Of a stretch of DNA of 64,000 nt, positions 1 to 8,466 are shown in pieces (within the stretch, counting starts at the first letter, position 1; each line of letters starts with the position of its first letter). The position numbers were made by a program, and so were the translations under genes. This DNA is from CAVRJC01 sp963721435 (lineage in GTDB: Bacteria; Actinomycetota; Acidimicrobiia; IMCC26256; DASPTH01). Location of the stretch: positions 1,550,001 through 1,614,000 of the forward strand of contig CAVRJC010000012.1 in the NCBI GenBank assembly GCA_963721435.1. Reading direction: 5' to 3'. A model generated the notes under the pieces. It made no database searches. It worked only from the letters and a program-made list of their open reading frames with translations, and was not told the DNA's origin.

Positions 1-1
1 C

Positions 2-544
2 GCGAGCGGACACGAAGGGCACATCGTGAACACGGCGTCGCTCGCCGGGATCATCGGCGCGTTCGGCGTGACCGGCAACCGCCTCCAGCCCGGCGACGCG
101 GAACCAAGGTCGACGCCCATCTCCGGGTACATGGCGACGAAGTACGCCGTCGTGGGGATCTCCGAGTCGTTGGCGCGCGATCTCGCCGGCTCGCGCATCG
201 GCGTGTCGGTGCTGTGCCCGTCACACCACGAGGACACCGGCATCTACGAGAACTCGGCGCGGTATCGCCCCGCCGAGTTCGGCGGGCCCATGGCTGAGGG
301 GGAGATCGAGATGGCGTTCGGGCGGATCGACGAGCAGCGGGGTGAGGCGTACGGCCGTCCACCGACCCAGCTGCGGTTCTCGGACGAGTTCGGCGCGCGC
401 GTCGTGCACGCGATCCGCACCCGGCAGTTCTACGTGTTCACCCATCCCGAAACGCGCGCCGCGGTCGAGCACCGCGTCGTCGAGCTGCTCGCGGGTTACG
501 ACGACGCGAGCGCGTTCAACGACGAGTTCGGAGGATCGCGGTGA
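2..544 (+). CDS. Short-chain dehydrogenase/reductase, C-terminal part (5' end cut by window)
   Basis: NAD(P)-dependent SDR lacking its Rossmann nucleotide-binding start, which lies outside the window. The frame is open from base 2 and reads through the catalytic part: the Ser region (HIVNTASLAG) and the Tyr-x3-Lys pair (GYMATKYAVVG, around residue 45 of the visible part), followed by a normal substrate-loop and C-terminal region. The GTG at 26 is internal, because the preceding codons (ASGHEGHI) are typical SDR sequence. The stop overlaps the start of the next P450 by four bases (GTGA), so the two are translationally coupled. It probably oxidises or reduces an alcohol or ketone made by the neighbouring P450s; substrate unknown. 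Confidence 0.9.
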   Translation, partial: ASGHEGHIVNTASLAGIIGAFGVTGNRLQPGDAEPRSTPISGYMATKYAVVGISESLARDLAGSRIGVSVLCPSHHEDTGIYENSARYRPAEFGGPMAEGEIEMAFGRIDEQRGEAYGRPPTQLRFSDEFGARVVHAIRTRQFYVFTHPETRAAVEHRVVELLAGYDDASAFNDEFGGSR

Positions 545-1749
545 CGATGTCGACGAGCGACGTCCTCCACTACCCCTTCGTCGAGGACGACGCGCTCGAC
601 GTCGATCCCGCGTACCGCGAGCTGCAGGCGCGCGGGCCGGTGCGCGCGCAGCTGCCGTTCGGCGAGCCGTGCTGGGTCGCGACGAACTACGCGGACTGCA
701 AGGCCGTGCAGGGCGATCGCCGCTTCGTGAAGGAGCTCGGCATCGGCCGGGCGATGCCCCGCACCTACGAGATGCCGCCGCTCGACCCGTCGATGCTGGC
801 GAACATGGACCCGCCCCGCCACACCCGGATCCGCAAGCTGACCACCGCGGCGTTCTCCCGAGCGCGCATCCGGTCGTTGCGCGGCTGGGTCGAGGAGCTC
901 ACCGACGACTTGCTCGACGAGATGGTCGCGTCGGGCGCGCCGGCCGACTTCGCGGCGACGTACGCGTGGGGCCTGCCGAACCTGGTGGTCACCGGCATCC
1001 TGGGTGTACCCCGGGACGACGTCCCGCGCTTTCGCGCCTACATCGACGGCAACCTCGACCCGACTGCCACCGTCGAGTCGCGGGTCGAAGCGGGCGAGCA
1101 GCTCCGCGCCTACATCCTGCGCCTGGTCGAGGAGCGACGCCGCCACCCGACCGACGACGTGCTGAGCGACCTCGTCACCGCGCGCGACGAGGAGGACCGC
1201 TTGTCCGAGGACGAGCTGGCCATGCTCTGCCTCTCGTTGTTCCTCGGCGGATTCGAGACCACCGCATCGCAGCTCGGCGCGACCGTCTACGCGCTGATGA
1301 CACAGCGCGCGCTCTGGGAGGAGCTCCTCGCCGACCGCGACCTCCTCCTGGCTGCGCTGGAGGAGCTGTGGCGGTGGATCCCCACCACCAAGTACGGGAT
1401 GCCGCTGCCGCGATGGGCGAGCGAAGACGTCGAGCTGAGCCACGGCGTCGTCATTCCCGCCGGCGAGGCCATCTTCGCCGAGCGGGTGGTGGGCAACCGG
1501 GACGAGTCGGTGTTCCCCCACGTGTGGGAGCTCGACTTCCACCGTGACGCCCCGGAGCCCCACCTCGCACTCGGGTGGGGCGCGCATCGTTGCGTGGGCG
1601 CCGCGCTCGCGCACCTCGAGATCGAGGTGACGCTCGTCAAGCTGCTCGACCGCTTCCCGGACCTGCGCCTCGCCGTCCCGGCGGAGGAGATCCAGTGGTC
1701 CCGGAGCCGGCTGTTCCGCAGCGTCGAGGCGCTGCCGCTCACCTGGTGA
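541..1749 (+). CDS. Cytochrome P450
   Basis: Soluble bacterial class I P450 of 402 residues, a normal length. Visible landmarks: I-helix oxygen-activation motif GGFETT (residues 236-241), ExxR (E275-R278, ELWR) and the heme loop LGWGAHRCVGAALAHLE with heme-ligating Cys351. The start GTG overlaps the upstream SDR stop in GTGA, so no separate Shine-Dalgarno is needed. It would need a ferredoxin and a reductase, and neither is encoded nearby. The sequence is intact. The next gene, 87 bases on, is another P450, so this is a SDR-P450-P450-SDR operon. Substrate cannot be told; a hydrophobic cyclic compound is likely from the surrounding catabolic genes. Confidence 0.95.
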   Translation: MTMSTSDVLHYPFVEDDALDVDPAYRELQARGPVRAQLPFGEPCWVATNYADCKAVQGDRRFVKELGIGRAMPRTYEMPPLDPSMLANMDPPRHTRIRKLTTAAFSRARIRSLRGWVEELTDDLLDEMVASGAPADFAATYAWGLPNLVVTGILGVPRDDVPRFRAYIDGNLDPTATVESRVEAGEQLRAYILRLVEERRRHPTDDVLSDLVTARDEEDRLSEDELAMLCLSLFLGGFETTASQLGATVYALMTQRALWEELLADRDLLLAALEELWRWIPTTKYGMPLPRWASEDVELSHGVVIPAGEAIFAERVVGNRDESVFPHVWELDFHRDAPEPHLALGWGAHRCVGAALAHLEIEVTLVKLLDRFPDLRLAVPAEEIQWSRSRLFRSVEALPLTW

Positions 1750-1836
1750 CGATCCATCCGCTAAACAATTGAAAGAACGAAGCCTGCACCAGCAGCCACT
1801 CGCCGCTCCGGCAGGTGCCGCACGGGGGAGAGCGCC

Positions 1837-3003
1837 TTGGGAATTCCGCAGTTCGATGTCAACCTCACGGACCGGGCCGTCGTCGCGGACCCGTATCCCA
1901 TCTACGAGCAGATCCGGGACGCTGGGCCGGTCGTCCGCAACGAGACGATGAGCGCCTGGATGGTCGTCGGCTTCGACGCGTCGATGGAGGTGCTCACCGA
2001 CACCGCGCAGCGCTTCGGCCAGATGAACAACGCCGAGCTCACGCCCTGGTTCGAGGGCCCGAACATGATCATGGTGGACGGCGCGGAGCACACGAGGCTG
2101 CGCCGCTGCCTGTCGCCGATGTTCACGCGTCAGGCCACGGCCGCGTGGGAACAGCGCGTGTGCGAGGTCGTCGACGAGCTGCTCGCGCCGCTGGTCGAGA
2201 AGGGCAGCTTCGACATCGTCTCGGACTTCACGATGATCCCGACGATCATCGTCGCCGAGATGATGGGCGTGCCGAAGGACCGCTACGAGGACTGGCGACG
2301 CTGGTCGCACACGATCGTGTCGAACCTCTCGTACGGTCACGAGGACCCCGAGGTCGGCGCGATGATTCGCAGGGTGGGCGACGAGGCGAACGCCTACCTC
2401 GCGGAGGAGATCGAGCGTCACCGCCGCGAGCTTCCCGACGATCTCGTCACCGCCATGGTGCAGATGTCGGAGATGAGCAGGGAGGAGATCGCGTCGACCG
2501 CGCTCTTGCTCGTGCTCGCGGGCTACGACACGACCGCCAAGCTCCTGTCGAACAGCCTTGTCGTGCTCGACGCGCACCGCGACGCCCGCGCCGAGATCAT
2601 CGAGGACCTGTCACTGCTTCCCGGCGCCATCGAGGAGATCCTGCGCTGGGCCGGGGTGACGCACCTGAACCCGCGCGCGGTGTTGCAGGACACGAGCCTC
2701 GGTGGCGTGGAGCTCGCGGCCGGTGAATCGCTGTACCTGCTGCACGCAGCCGCGAACCGCGATCCTGCCCGGTGGGACGATCCGCTGCGCTTCGACATCC
2801 ACCGGGAGCCGAAGGCGCACGTGGCCTTCGGCTTCGGCGCCCACCTGTGCCTCGGCGCGCCGTTGGCGCGCCTCGAGGCGAAGGCGGCGCTGGAGCGCCT
2901 GCTCACGCTCGCGCCCGACTACGAGGTGCGCGACATCGACTACGGCGCCGCGATCCTCGTACGCGGCCCCGAGCACGGCTGGGTCGACGTCCACCCGTCC
3001 TAG
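1837..3003 (+). CDS. Cytochrome P450
   Basis: Second P450 of the operon, 388 residues, clearly diverged from the upstream one. It has the I-helix motif AGYDTT (about 228-233), ExxR (E267-I-L-R270) and the canonical heme loop FGFGAHLCLGAPLARLE with Cys338. The start is TTG, chosen because a strong Shine-Dalgarno GGGGGAG (1824-1830) lies six bases upstream and the protein begins with the usual short N-terminus (MGIPQFDVNLTD). The 87-base leader separating it from the first P450 contains a short AT-rich patch but no convincing promoter. Redox partners are not encoded in the window. Expected activity is mono-oxygenation; substrate unknown. Confidence 0.94.
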   Translation: MGIPQFDVNLTDRAVVADPYPIYEQIRDAGPVVRNETMSAWMVVGFDASMEVLTDTAQRFGQMNNAELTPWFEGPNMIMVDGAEHTRLRRCLSPMFTRQATAAWEQRVCEVVDELLAPLVEKGSFDIVSDFTMIPTIIVAEMMGVPKDRYEDWRRWSHTIVSNLSYGHEDPEVGAMIRRVGDEANAYLAEEIERHRRELPDDLVTAMVQMSEMSREEIASTALLLVLAGYDTTAKLLSNSLVVLDAHRDARAEIIEDLSLLPGAIEEILRWAGVTHLNPRAVLQDTSLGGVELAAGESLYLLHAAANRDPARWDDPLRFDIHREPKAHVAFGFGAHLCLGAPLARLEAKAALERLLTLAPDYEVRDIDYGAAILVRGPEHGWVDVHPS

Positions 3004-3049
3004 CCACTCTCGGCGGTTCGTTCGGGCCGCGCCATCGGAGGAATTCGCA

Positions 3050-3835
3050 GTGCACCAGCAACGGAAATTGGAAGGCAAGGTCGCGATCGTCACCGGGGCC
3101 GGGTCGAGCGGTCCGGGCTTCGGCATCGGCAAGGCCATCTCGGTGCTGCTCGCGCGCGAGGGCGCGCAGCTCGTCCTCGTCGACAAGGTCGAGGAACGCG
3201 CCGCGGAGACGCTGGCCGTGATCGAGGACGAGGGCGGCACGGGCACGATCGTGGTCGCCGACCTCGTCGATCCGAGCATGGGCCAGGTCATCGTCGACCA
3301 GGCGGTGGGGGCGTTCGGCCGGGTCGACATCCTGGTCAACAATGCGGCGGTCACCGGCTGGGGTGACATCATCGAGACCAGCCTCGAGCAGTACGAGCTG
3401 ACGATCGCGGTGAACCTCACCGCGCCGTTCATGCTCTGCAAGGCGGCGATCCCGGTCATGCTCGAGCACGACGGCGGGTCCATCGTGAACATCACCTCGA
3501 TCGTCGGCATGCGCGCCGCGGGCGCCCGCCAGCCCGCGTACGCCGCGGCCAAGGCTGGGCTCGCGGGCATGACGCGCGAGATCGCCGGCACGTTCGGCCC
3601 GCAGGGCATCCGCGTGAACTGCATCGCCCCGGGCATGATCAACACGCCCATGCGAGCAGCGGTGCTGGCCGAGGCGGCCAACGGCATCACCGACTTCGGC
3701 GACCGGACCGCCCTCGGCCACGAGGGCGACGCATGGGACATCGCGCGCGCGGTGTTGTTCCTCGCGGGCCCCGACGGGGGCTACATCACTGGCCTGGAGC
3801 TGCCCGTCGACGGCGGGACCACGATTCGCTGCTAG
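3050..3835 (+). CDS. Short-chain dehydrogenase/reductase
   Basis: Classical SDR of 261 residues. The GTG start is supported by GGAGGAA at 3037-3043. Landmarks: nucleotide-binding TGAGSSGPGFGIGKA near residue 15, NNAAV of the central strand, catalytic Ser in NITSIVG, YAAAK (Tyr-x3-Lys), and C-terminal ITGLELPVDGGTT. The glycine-rich loop is a few residues longer than the usual TGxxxGxG, with an SSGPGFG insertion; one other SDR in the window (22806-23641) has a similarly stretched loop. It lies 46 bases after the P450 and probably oxidises an alcohol produced by it. Its stop overlaps the convergent amidohydrolase stop by four bases (CTAG). Confidence 0.93.
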   Translation: MHQQRKLEGKVAIVTGAGSSGPGFGIGKAISVLLAREGAQLVLVDKVEERAAETLAVIEDEGGTGTIVVADLVDPSMGQVIVDQAVGAFGRVDILVNNAAVTGWGDIIETSLEQYELTIAVNLTAPFMLCKAAIPVMLEHDGGSIVNITSIVGMRAAGARQPAYAAAKAGLAGMTREIAGTFGPQGIRVNCIAPGMINTPMRAAVLAEAANGITDFGDRTALGHEGDAWDIARAVLFLAGPDGGYITGLELPVDGGTTIRC

Positions 3836-5286
3836 CGCGGGACGGCGGCAGCCTCGTGCTCGACGGCCGTGCCGGTGAAGAAGTCGGGGTTCAGGGATCC
3901 GTAGAACTTCACCGGGTTGGTGAAGACGAACTCGCGGAACTGGTCGGCGTCGAGGATGCCGTCCTCGATCAGCTCGTAGGCCTCCTCCAGGGGCGCGTCG
4001 AAGTCCGGGACGTCCCAGTGCCCGAGGTCGGACCCGAGCAGGGCCGTCACCTTCGCGCCGGCCGGCACGATCCGGGGATCGAACGCCATGCCCACGAGCG
4101 GGTCGTCGCCCTCGCACCCCCACACGAAGCACTCGCAGAACTGGTCGAGGATGTCCTGGACCGCGGAGATGTGCGCGGCCGCGAAGTCGTCGCGGGCGCG
4201 CTTCGGACCGCCCGGCCACAGCAGCTGCTCGGGTGTGTAGCGCGCGAGCATGGGATCGGCGGCGAAGATCTCGGCGAGGCGCTCCCGGTCGACGGTCGCC
4301 GGGTCGAGGCGCGCGATCGCCTGGCCACTGCGCTTCTTCCACGTGTGCACCAGGCCGTTGAGCAGGCTCACACCCGAGGCGACGCCGCCCTCGAGCAGGG
4401 CGAGGCGCAGGCCCGGGAACCGGTGGGTCACGCCCCCGAGCACGAGCGACTTCGCCAGCGCCTCGCCCGACGCGGCGAAGTGGCCGATCTGGTTGTACAC
4501 GAAGTTGGTGACCGACGAACGGTCGCTGAAGCCGATGCCCGCGGTGTGCGCGGCGAGCGGTATCTGCAGCTCGATGGCCTTCGCCCACACCGGGTCGTAG
4601 TCGTACGCGCTGTCGAGACCGAAGGTGTCGACCCAGCCGTTCACCTCCCACTGCGGGATGCGCAGGGCGACCCCCGCGTCGGTGGGGGGCCATTCGTCGC
4701 CGAGGAAAGGTCGCCGCACGTGGCTCGGTATCAGCCCGACCTTGGCGCCGAGCCCCCTCGCGTGCTCGAGCGCGGCGATGGCTTCGGCCGGTGTGGTCAT
4801 CGGGATCAGGGCCGCCACGGTGAAGCGGTCGCGGTACGGCCGGTACCGCTCGGCCATGAACTCGTTGTACAGCCGGCACACGGTCACGCGCTGCTCGTCG
4901 TCGAGCAGCTGGTGCATGTTGATGCCCAATGTGGGATAGAGGACGGCGAAGTCGATCCCCGTCTCGTCGAGGCGCTCGTAGTAGAGCGCGGGAAGCGCGC
5001 AGGTGGCGTAGTAGTCGGGGTTCGCCGACACGTGCCACGAGTCGGGCAGCGAGCCCGCCCGGCGCAGCTCGTCGGGCGAGAGCTGTAGACGGGCCTCCTG
5101 CTGCTCGGGCCCGCGGACGAGGCGCGGCTTCGCCGCGTCGATCAGCTCGCCGTGACCGTGGTCGCGCGCGAAGTCGATGAAGACCGGGAGCAGCTCCACG
5201 ATGTGGCCGTCGCCGTCGACGACAGGATGGCCGAGCTCGGCACGGATGATCGCGGATCGAGTCCGCGTGTGGTCGACCTGGGTCAC
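3832..5286 (-). CDS. Amidohydrolase family 2 (Amidohydro_2) protein
   Basis: TIM-barrel metal-dependent hydrolase or decarboxylase of the ACMSD/gamma-resorcylate-decarboxylase superfamily, 484 residues and long for the family. The GTG start at 5286 follows GGAGGATCACA; longer upstream reading has no support. N-terminal metal motif is VVDGDGHIVE (Asp-x-His); the C-terminal metal Asp lies in LLGSDLGHWD. The barrel region includes LYPTLGINMH and HTAGIGF, with histidines in expected strands. The family hydrolyses C-N bonds or decarboxylates aromatic acids; which one applies here cannot be told. It is monocistronic and convergent with the SDR-P450 operon, divergent from the hydrolase at 5379. Confidence 0.88.
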   Translation of the reverse strand: MTQVDHTRTRSAIIRAELGHPVVDGDGHIVELLPVFIDFARDHGHGELIDAAKPRLVRGPEQQEARLQLSPDELRRAGSLPDSWHVSANPDYYATCALPALYYERLDETGIDFAVLYPTLGINMHQLLDDEQRVTVCRLYNEFMAERYRPYRDRFTVAALIPMTTPAEAIAALEHARGLGAKVGLIPSHVRRPFLGDEWPPTDAGVALRIPQWEVNGWVDTFGLDSAYDYDPVWAKAIELQIPLAAHTAGIGFSDRSSVTNFVYNQIGHFAASGEALAKSLVLGGVTHRFPGLRLALLEGGVASGVSLLNGLVHTWKKRSGQAIARLDPATVDRERLAEIFAADPMLARYTPEQLLWPGGPKRARDDFAAAHISAVQDILDQFCECFVWGCEGDDPLVGMAFDPRIVPAGAKVTALLGSDLGHWDVPDFDAPLEEAYELIEDGILDADQFREFVFTNPVKFYGSLNPDFFTGTAVEHEAAAVPR

Positions 5287-5378
5287 TGTGATCCTCCACG
5301 ACTTCCTGCTGGTGCGTACGGGGTACCTTGCCGCGGTCCGGTCCGACGAATGAGCCCGATCTGAACGAGGTGGTGGGT

Positions 5379-6122
5379 GTGCGATTCGTGTTGGTCCATG
5401 GTGGCTTCCACGGTGCGTGGTGTTGGGCGAAGCTGACGCCCGAGCTCGAGGCCCTGGGGCACGAGGTGGTGGCAATCGACCTGCCGGGCGCCGGCGAGCG
5501 GATGCACGAACGGGCGACGCTCGCGTCGTGGCGCGGCGCGCTGCGCGAGGTCATCGAGGACGGCGACGTCCTCGTGGGGCACTCGCAGGGAGGATTCGGC
5601 ATCTCGCTGGCGGCCGACGAGGTGCCCGACAAGATCGCCCGTCTCGTCTACCTCTCCGCCGCGGTGCCGATCCAGGGCAAGTCGCAGATCGAGGCCGCAC
5701 CGCAGGCCAACGACTGGCCGGAGACCATCGGGATGGCGGAAGAGGAGTACCGGGCGATCATCGAGCTGCCCGAGCAGGGGCCGTGCGTCGCGATCACCAA
5801 TCCCGAAGCCGCCAACAAGGTCTTCTACCACGACTGCACTCCCGAGGATCAGGCCTGGGCGTTCGAGCGCCTCACCCCATTGGTGGTCGGCCCGACGCTC
5901 GAGGTCTTCGACATCCCGCGGTTCTGGGAAGCACCGATCCCGCGCGACTTCATCATGTGCAGTGACGACTTCTCGCACCCGGTCTCGTCCGACAACGAGT
6001 TCATGCGCCGGCTCGGCCTGAGCACCTGTTTCAGCATCCGCTCGTCGCACTCCCCGTTCGTGAGTCGTCCCGCGGAGACTGCACAGCTGCTCGACCTCTG
6101 TGCCCGAGGGACGCTTTCGTAG
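5379..6122 (+). CDS. Alpha/beta hydrolase (EstC/HNL-like esterase)
   Basis: Alpha/beta-fold hydrolase of about 247 residues. It has the oxyanion strand FVLVHGGFHGAWCW at the N-terminus, the nucleophile elbow GHSQGG, an acid region in IMCSDDFSHP, and a late His in SSHSPF. The opening HGG(F/W)HG(A/G)WCW matches the small EstC/salicylate-esterase/hydroxynitrile-lyase-like group, and the same signature recurs in the hydrolase at 39575-40305. I chose GTG 5379 because GAGG sits eight bases upstream; GTG codons at 5370 and 5373 are alternatives. It is divergent from the amidohydrolase across 92 bases. Likely substrate is a small ester or lactone; not determinable. Confidence 0.85.
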   Translation: MRFVLVHGGFHGAWCWAKLTPELEALGHEVVAIDLPGAGERMHERATLASWRGALREVIEDGDVLVGHSQGGFGISLAADEVPDKIARLVYLSAAVPIQGKSQIEAAPQANDWPETIGMAEEEYRAIIELPEQGPCVAITNPEAANKVFYHDCTPEDQAWAFERLTPLVVGPTLEVFDIPRFWEAPIPRDFIMCSDDFSHPVSSDNEFMRRLGLSTCFSIRSSHSPFVSRPAETAQLLDLCARGTLS

Positions 6123-6148
6123 GCGCCGAACCACGCGCGCGATCGTCG

Positions 6149-7060
6149 TCAAGGTGAGGGGATCGAGACGCCCGCGTTCATGAGCTGACCGCCGGTGATG
6201 TCGAGCACCTTGTCGATGTTCTCCGCGACCATCTCGGGTGTGATGTTCTCGTCGTGGATGCCCTGCGCCTCGACGAGCGCGAGGCGCAGCACGTGGCCAC
6301 CGCCGGACACGAGCAGCTCGCCCTGCAGCGTGCACGACTCGTGGGCGAGGTACACCACGGCCGGCGAGACGCGTACGGGGTCGATGGCCGACATGTCCTG
6401 GAACATGTCGGCGGGCGTGTCGTAGACGTGTGACAGGACTTCGGCCGCGGCCATGCGCGTGTCGGCCCGCGGGAGCACCGCGTTCACACCGATGCCGTCA
6501 CGCGCGCCGTCGACCGCCAGCGCACGGGTGAAGCCGAGCACGGCCCCCTTGGCGCCGGCGTAGCTCGAGTTCTTGGGCACGGTGCCGAGCATGCCCTCCG
6601 ATGTCGTGTTGACGAGACGGGCCGCGTCGGACGCCTTGAGGTGGGGCCACGCCGCCTTGGTGACGTACACAGTGCCCAGGTAGTGGATCTCGACCATCCG
6701 GCGGTAGTCGGCCTCCGTGAGGTTGTCGATCCAGTCGAGGGGTGAGGCGATGCCCGCGTTGTTCACCAACACGTCGATCTGCCCGAAGGTGTCGAGTGCC
6801 GCTTCGATGATCGACACGGCTCCGGCCTCGTCGGAGACGTCGGCGAAGCAGGAGACCGCGTCGCCGCCGGCGGCCTTGATCTCGCTCACCACCTCGTCGG
6901 CCGGCCCGTTCGACGATCCGGATCCGTCGAGGGCGACGCCGTAGTCGGCGACGACGACGCGCGCGCCGCGCGACGCGAAGAGCAGCGCGTGGCACCGGCC
7001 GATGCCACGTCCGGCACCTGTGATCACGACCGTACGGCCGTCGAAGCGCAACTCGTTCAT
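6149..7060 (-). CDS. SDR related to the dehydrogenase domain of multifunctional enzyme type 2
   Basis: SDR of 303 residues. The opening LRFDGRTVVITGAGRGIG, followed by VVVADYGVALDGSGSS and PADEVVSEIKAAGG, is the pattern of MFE-2-like 3-hydroxyacyl-CoA dehydrogenases, which carry an insertion after the second beta strand. Catalytic residues: Ser in NTTSEG and YAGAK. The C-terminus is extended by about 60 residues beyond the classical SDR end (VSGGGHVLRLALVEAQG then an acidic helix). ATG 7060 has GGGAGGAC upstream. It lies 47 bases after a close paralogue (7108-8016) with the same Shine-Dalgarno, implying a tandem duplication. Probable role is oxidation of a hydroxyacyl-CoA; specificity is inferred only. 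Confidence 0.9.
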   Translation of the reverse strand: MNELRFDGRTVVITGAGRGIGRCHALLFASRGARVVVADYGVALDGSGSSNGPADEVVSEIKAAGGDAVSCFADVSDEAGAVSIIEAALDTFGQIDVLVNNAGIASPLDWIDNLTEADYRRMVEIHYLGTVYVTKAAWPHLKASDAARLVNTTSEGMLGTVPKNSSYAGAKGAVLGFTRALAVDGARDGIGVNAVLPRADTRMAAAEVLSHVYDTPADMFQDMSAIDPVRVSPAVVYLAHESCTLQGELLVSGGGHVLRLALVEAQGIHDENITPEMVAENIDKVLDITGGQLMNAGVSIPSP

Positions 7061-7107
7061 CGTCGTCCTCCCTTGCGGCTTGGATGCGTTGTGAGCGACG
7101 GCACGCG

Positions 7108-8016
7108 TCAGCTCCCGAACCCGCCGATGACCGGGACCTCGGGATCGGTGATGTCGAGGATCGTGTCGAGGTTCTCGGCGACGTCCTCGACCGTCAGCCC
7201 GGGCTTGCCGATGCCCTGCGACAGCACGACCGCCATCCGCCGGACGCTGCCGCCACCCGAGACGAGCGCTTCGCCGTTGAGCCGGCAGGACTCGTGCGCG
7301 AGGTACGCCGCCGTCGGGGAGACCAGCTCGGGGTCGAGGCTCGCCATCACCTCGTCGTACCGGCGGGCGACCGCGCTTCCCGGCTCGTAGGCGCCCTTGC
7401 CTTCTTCGGCCATCCGGGTCCGGGCTCGCGGCGCGACCGCGTTGACGCGGATGCCGTGCGCGGCGCCCTCCGCGGCGAGCGTCCTCGTCAGGCCGAGGAC
7501 CGCGCCCTTGGCGGAGCCGTAGCTCGTGAGCTGCTCGAGCGTGCCCAGCATCCCTTCGGAGGTCGTGTTGACGACCCGCCCGTAGTCGGCCTTCACGAAG
7601 TGCGGCCACGCGGCTCGGGTCACGAAGAGCGTGCCGAACATGTGCACGTCCATCATGCGGCGGTACTGCTCGACGGTCAGCTCGTCGAACGGGTGCTTGT
7701 CGCTGATCCCGGCGTTGTTGATGACGGCGTCGATGCGCCCGAAGTTGGTGAGGGCGGCGTCGACGATGCTCGCCGCGCCCGGTTCCTCGGCGACCGACGC
7801 GAAGCACGCGACCGCTTCGCCACCGGCCGCTCGGATCTCCTGCACGACGTCGTCGGCGGGCGCCGAGGATGATCCGGCTCCTGCGAGGCTGGCGCCGTAG
7901 TCGGCGACCACGACCTGTGCTCCCCTCGAGCCGAGGAGCAACGCGTGCGCGCGACCGATACCGCGTCCTCCACCGGTGACGACGACGACCCGTCCGTCGA
8001 ACCTCAGCTCGTCCAA
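7108..8016 (-). CDS. SDR related to MFE-2 dehydrogenase domain, tandem paralogue
   Basis: 302-residue SDR paralogous to the gene at 6149-7060 along its whole length. It shows LRFDGRVVVVTGGGRGIGRA, the MFE-2-type insertion ADYGASLAGAGSS, catalytic Ser in NTTSEG, Tyr-x3-Lys as YGSAK, and the same C-terminal extension (VSGGGSVRRMAVVLSQG). The start is TTG 8016, fixed by GGGAGGACCAA immediately upstream and by alignment with the paralogue. It is third in the leftward run nitroreductase-VOC-SDR-SDR; a 10-bp hairpin lies in the 57-base gap before it. Probable hydroxyacyl-CoA or steroid-type dehydrogenase; substrate unknown. Confidence 0.9.
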   Translation of the reverse strand: MDELRFDGRVVVVTGGGRGIGRAHALLLGSRGAQVVVADYGASLAGAGSSSAPADDVVQEIRAAGGEAVACFASVAEEPGAASIVDAALTNFGRIDAVINNAGISDKHPFDELTVEQYRRMMDVHMFGTLFVTRAAWPHFVKADYGRVVNTTSEGMLGTLEQLTSYGSAKGAVLGLTRTLAAEGAAHGIRVNAVAPRARTRMAEEGKGAYEPGSAVARRYDEVMASLDPELVSPTAAYLAHESCRLNGEALVSGGGSVRRMAVVLSQGIGKPGLTVEDVAENLDTILDITDPEVPVIGGFGS

Positions 8017-8046
8017 TTGGTCCTCCCAGAACCTCGATGCAGCAAC

Positions 8047-8070
8047 CTCACCCGCGAGAGCGCGGGTGAG
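8047..8070 (-). terminator. Perfect 10-bp hairpin between VOC gene and SDR gene
   Basis: CTCACCCGCG and its reverse complement are separated by a four-base loop (AGAG). It starts four bases after the VOC stop codon and ends before the SDR Shine-Dalgarno. No U-tract follows, so it may be a partial terminator or an mRNA-stabilising stem within the operon. Confidence 0.5.
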
Positions 8071-8073
8071 AAG

Positions 8074-8466
8074 TCAGAACCAGCGCGCCAACTCGACGTG
8101 GTTGCCCTCGGGGTCCTGGAGCATCGCGTTCATCACTTCGTCGTTGCTCCTGCTGTACGCGACGCGTCCCCCTGCGGATTCGACCGCGGCCGCCATCTCC
8201 TCGACGTTGTCGACCAGGAGCGTGATGTACCGCAACCCGGTGGCCTCCCACACGCCGGGGACGGTCGCGCCCGTGGGCGTGGACTCCAGCTGCACGAGCT
8301 TGATCGTGCCGGCACCGCAACGCAGCCACACGAGGTGGAAGCCGGGATACTCCCGCTCCTTGTAGACGGGCAGCCCGAGAAAGTCCCGGTAGAAGCGCAG
8401 CATCGGCTCGAGCTTCCGGACCACCACCCCGATCTCGGGGCCTCCGTCGGTGAGGTGCGCGGTCAC
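8074..8466 (-). CDS. VOC (glyoxalase/dioxygenase fold) family protein
   Basis: 130-residue single-VOC-unit protein with two beta-alpha-beta-beta-beta modules: the first includes LRFYRDFLGLPV, the second ITLLVDNVEEM and ends DPEGNHVELARWF. Family members are metal-dependent isomerases, lyases, extradiol dioxygenases or resistance proteins. The usual metal His at the start of each module appears to be Glu (PEIGVVV) and Tyr (LRYITLLV) here, whereas the two C-terminal glutamates (KLVQLE, NHVELA) are kept, so a canonical 2-His-Glu site is doubtful. GTG 8466 overlaps the nitroreductase stop in GTGA, so the two proteins are made together. Function not assignable. Confidence 0.8.
   Translation of the reverse strand: MTAHLTDGGPEIGVVVRKLEPMLRFYRDFLGLPVYKEREYPGFHLVWLRCGAGTIKLVQLESTPTGATVPGVWEATGLRYITLLVDNVEEMAAAVESAGGRVAYSRSNDEVMNAMLQDPEGNHVELARWF

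Noticed and set aside
2903..5632. Very long minus-strand open frame over SDR, amidohydrolase and hydrolase genes
   Set aside because: It has Arg/Ala/Pro/Gly-rich composition with no family motif and overlaps well-supported genes in other frames, so it is a high-GC shadow frame. The same applies to 11383-14211, 44575-46917, 49847-51658 and similar.
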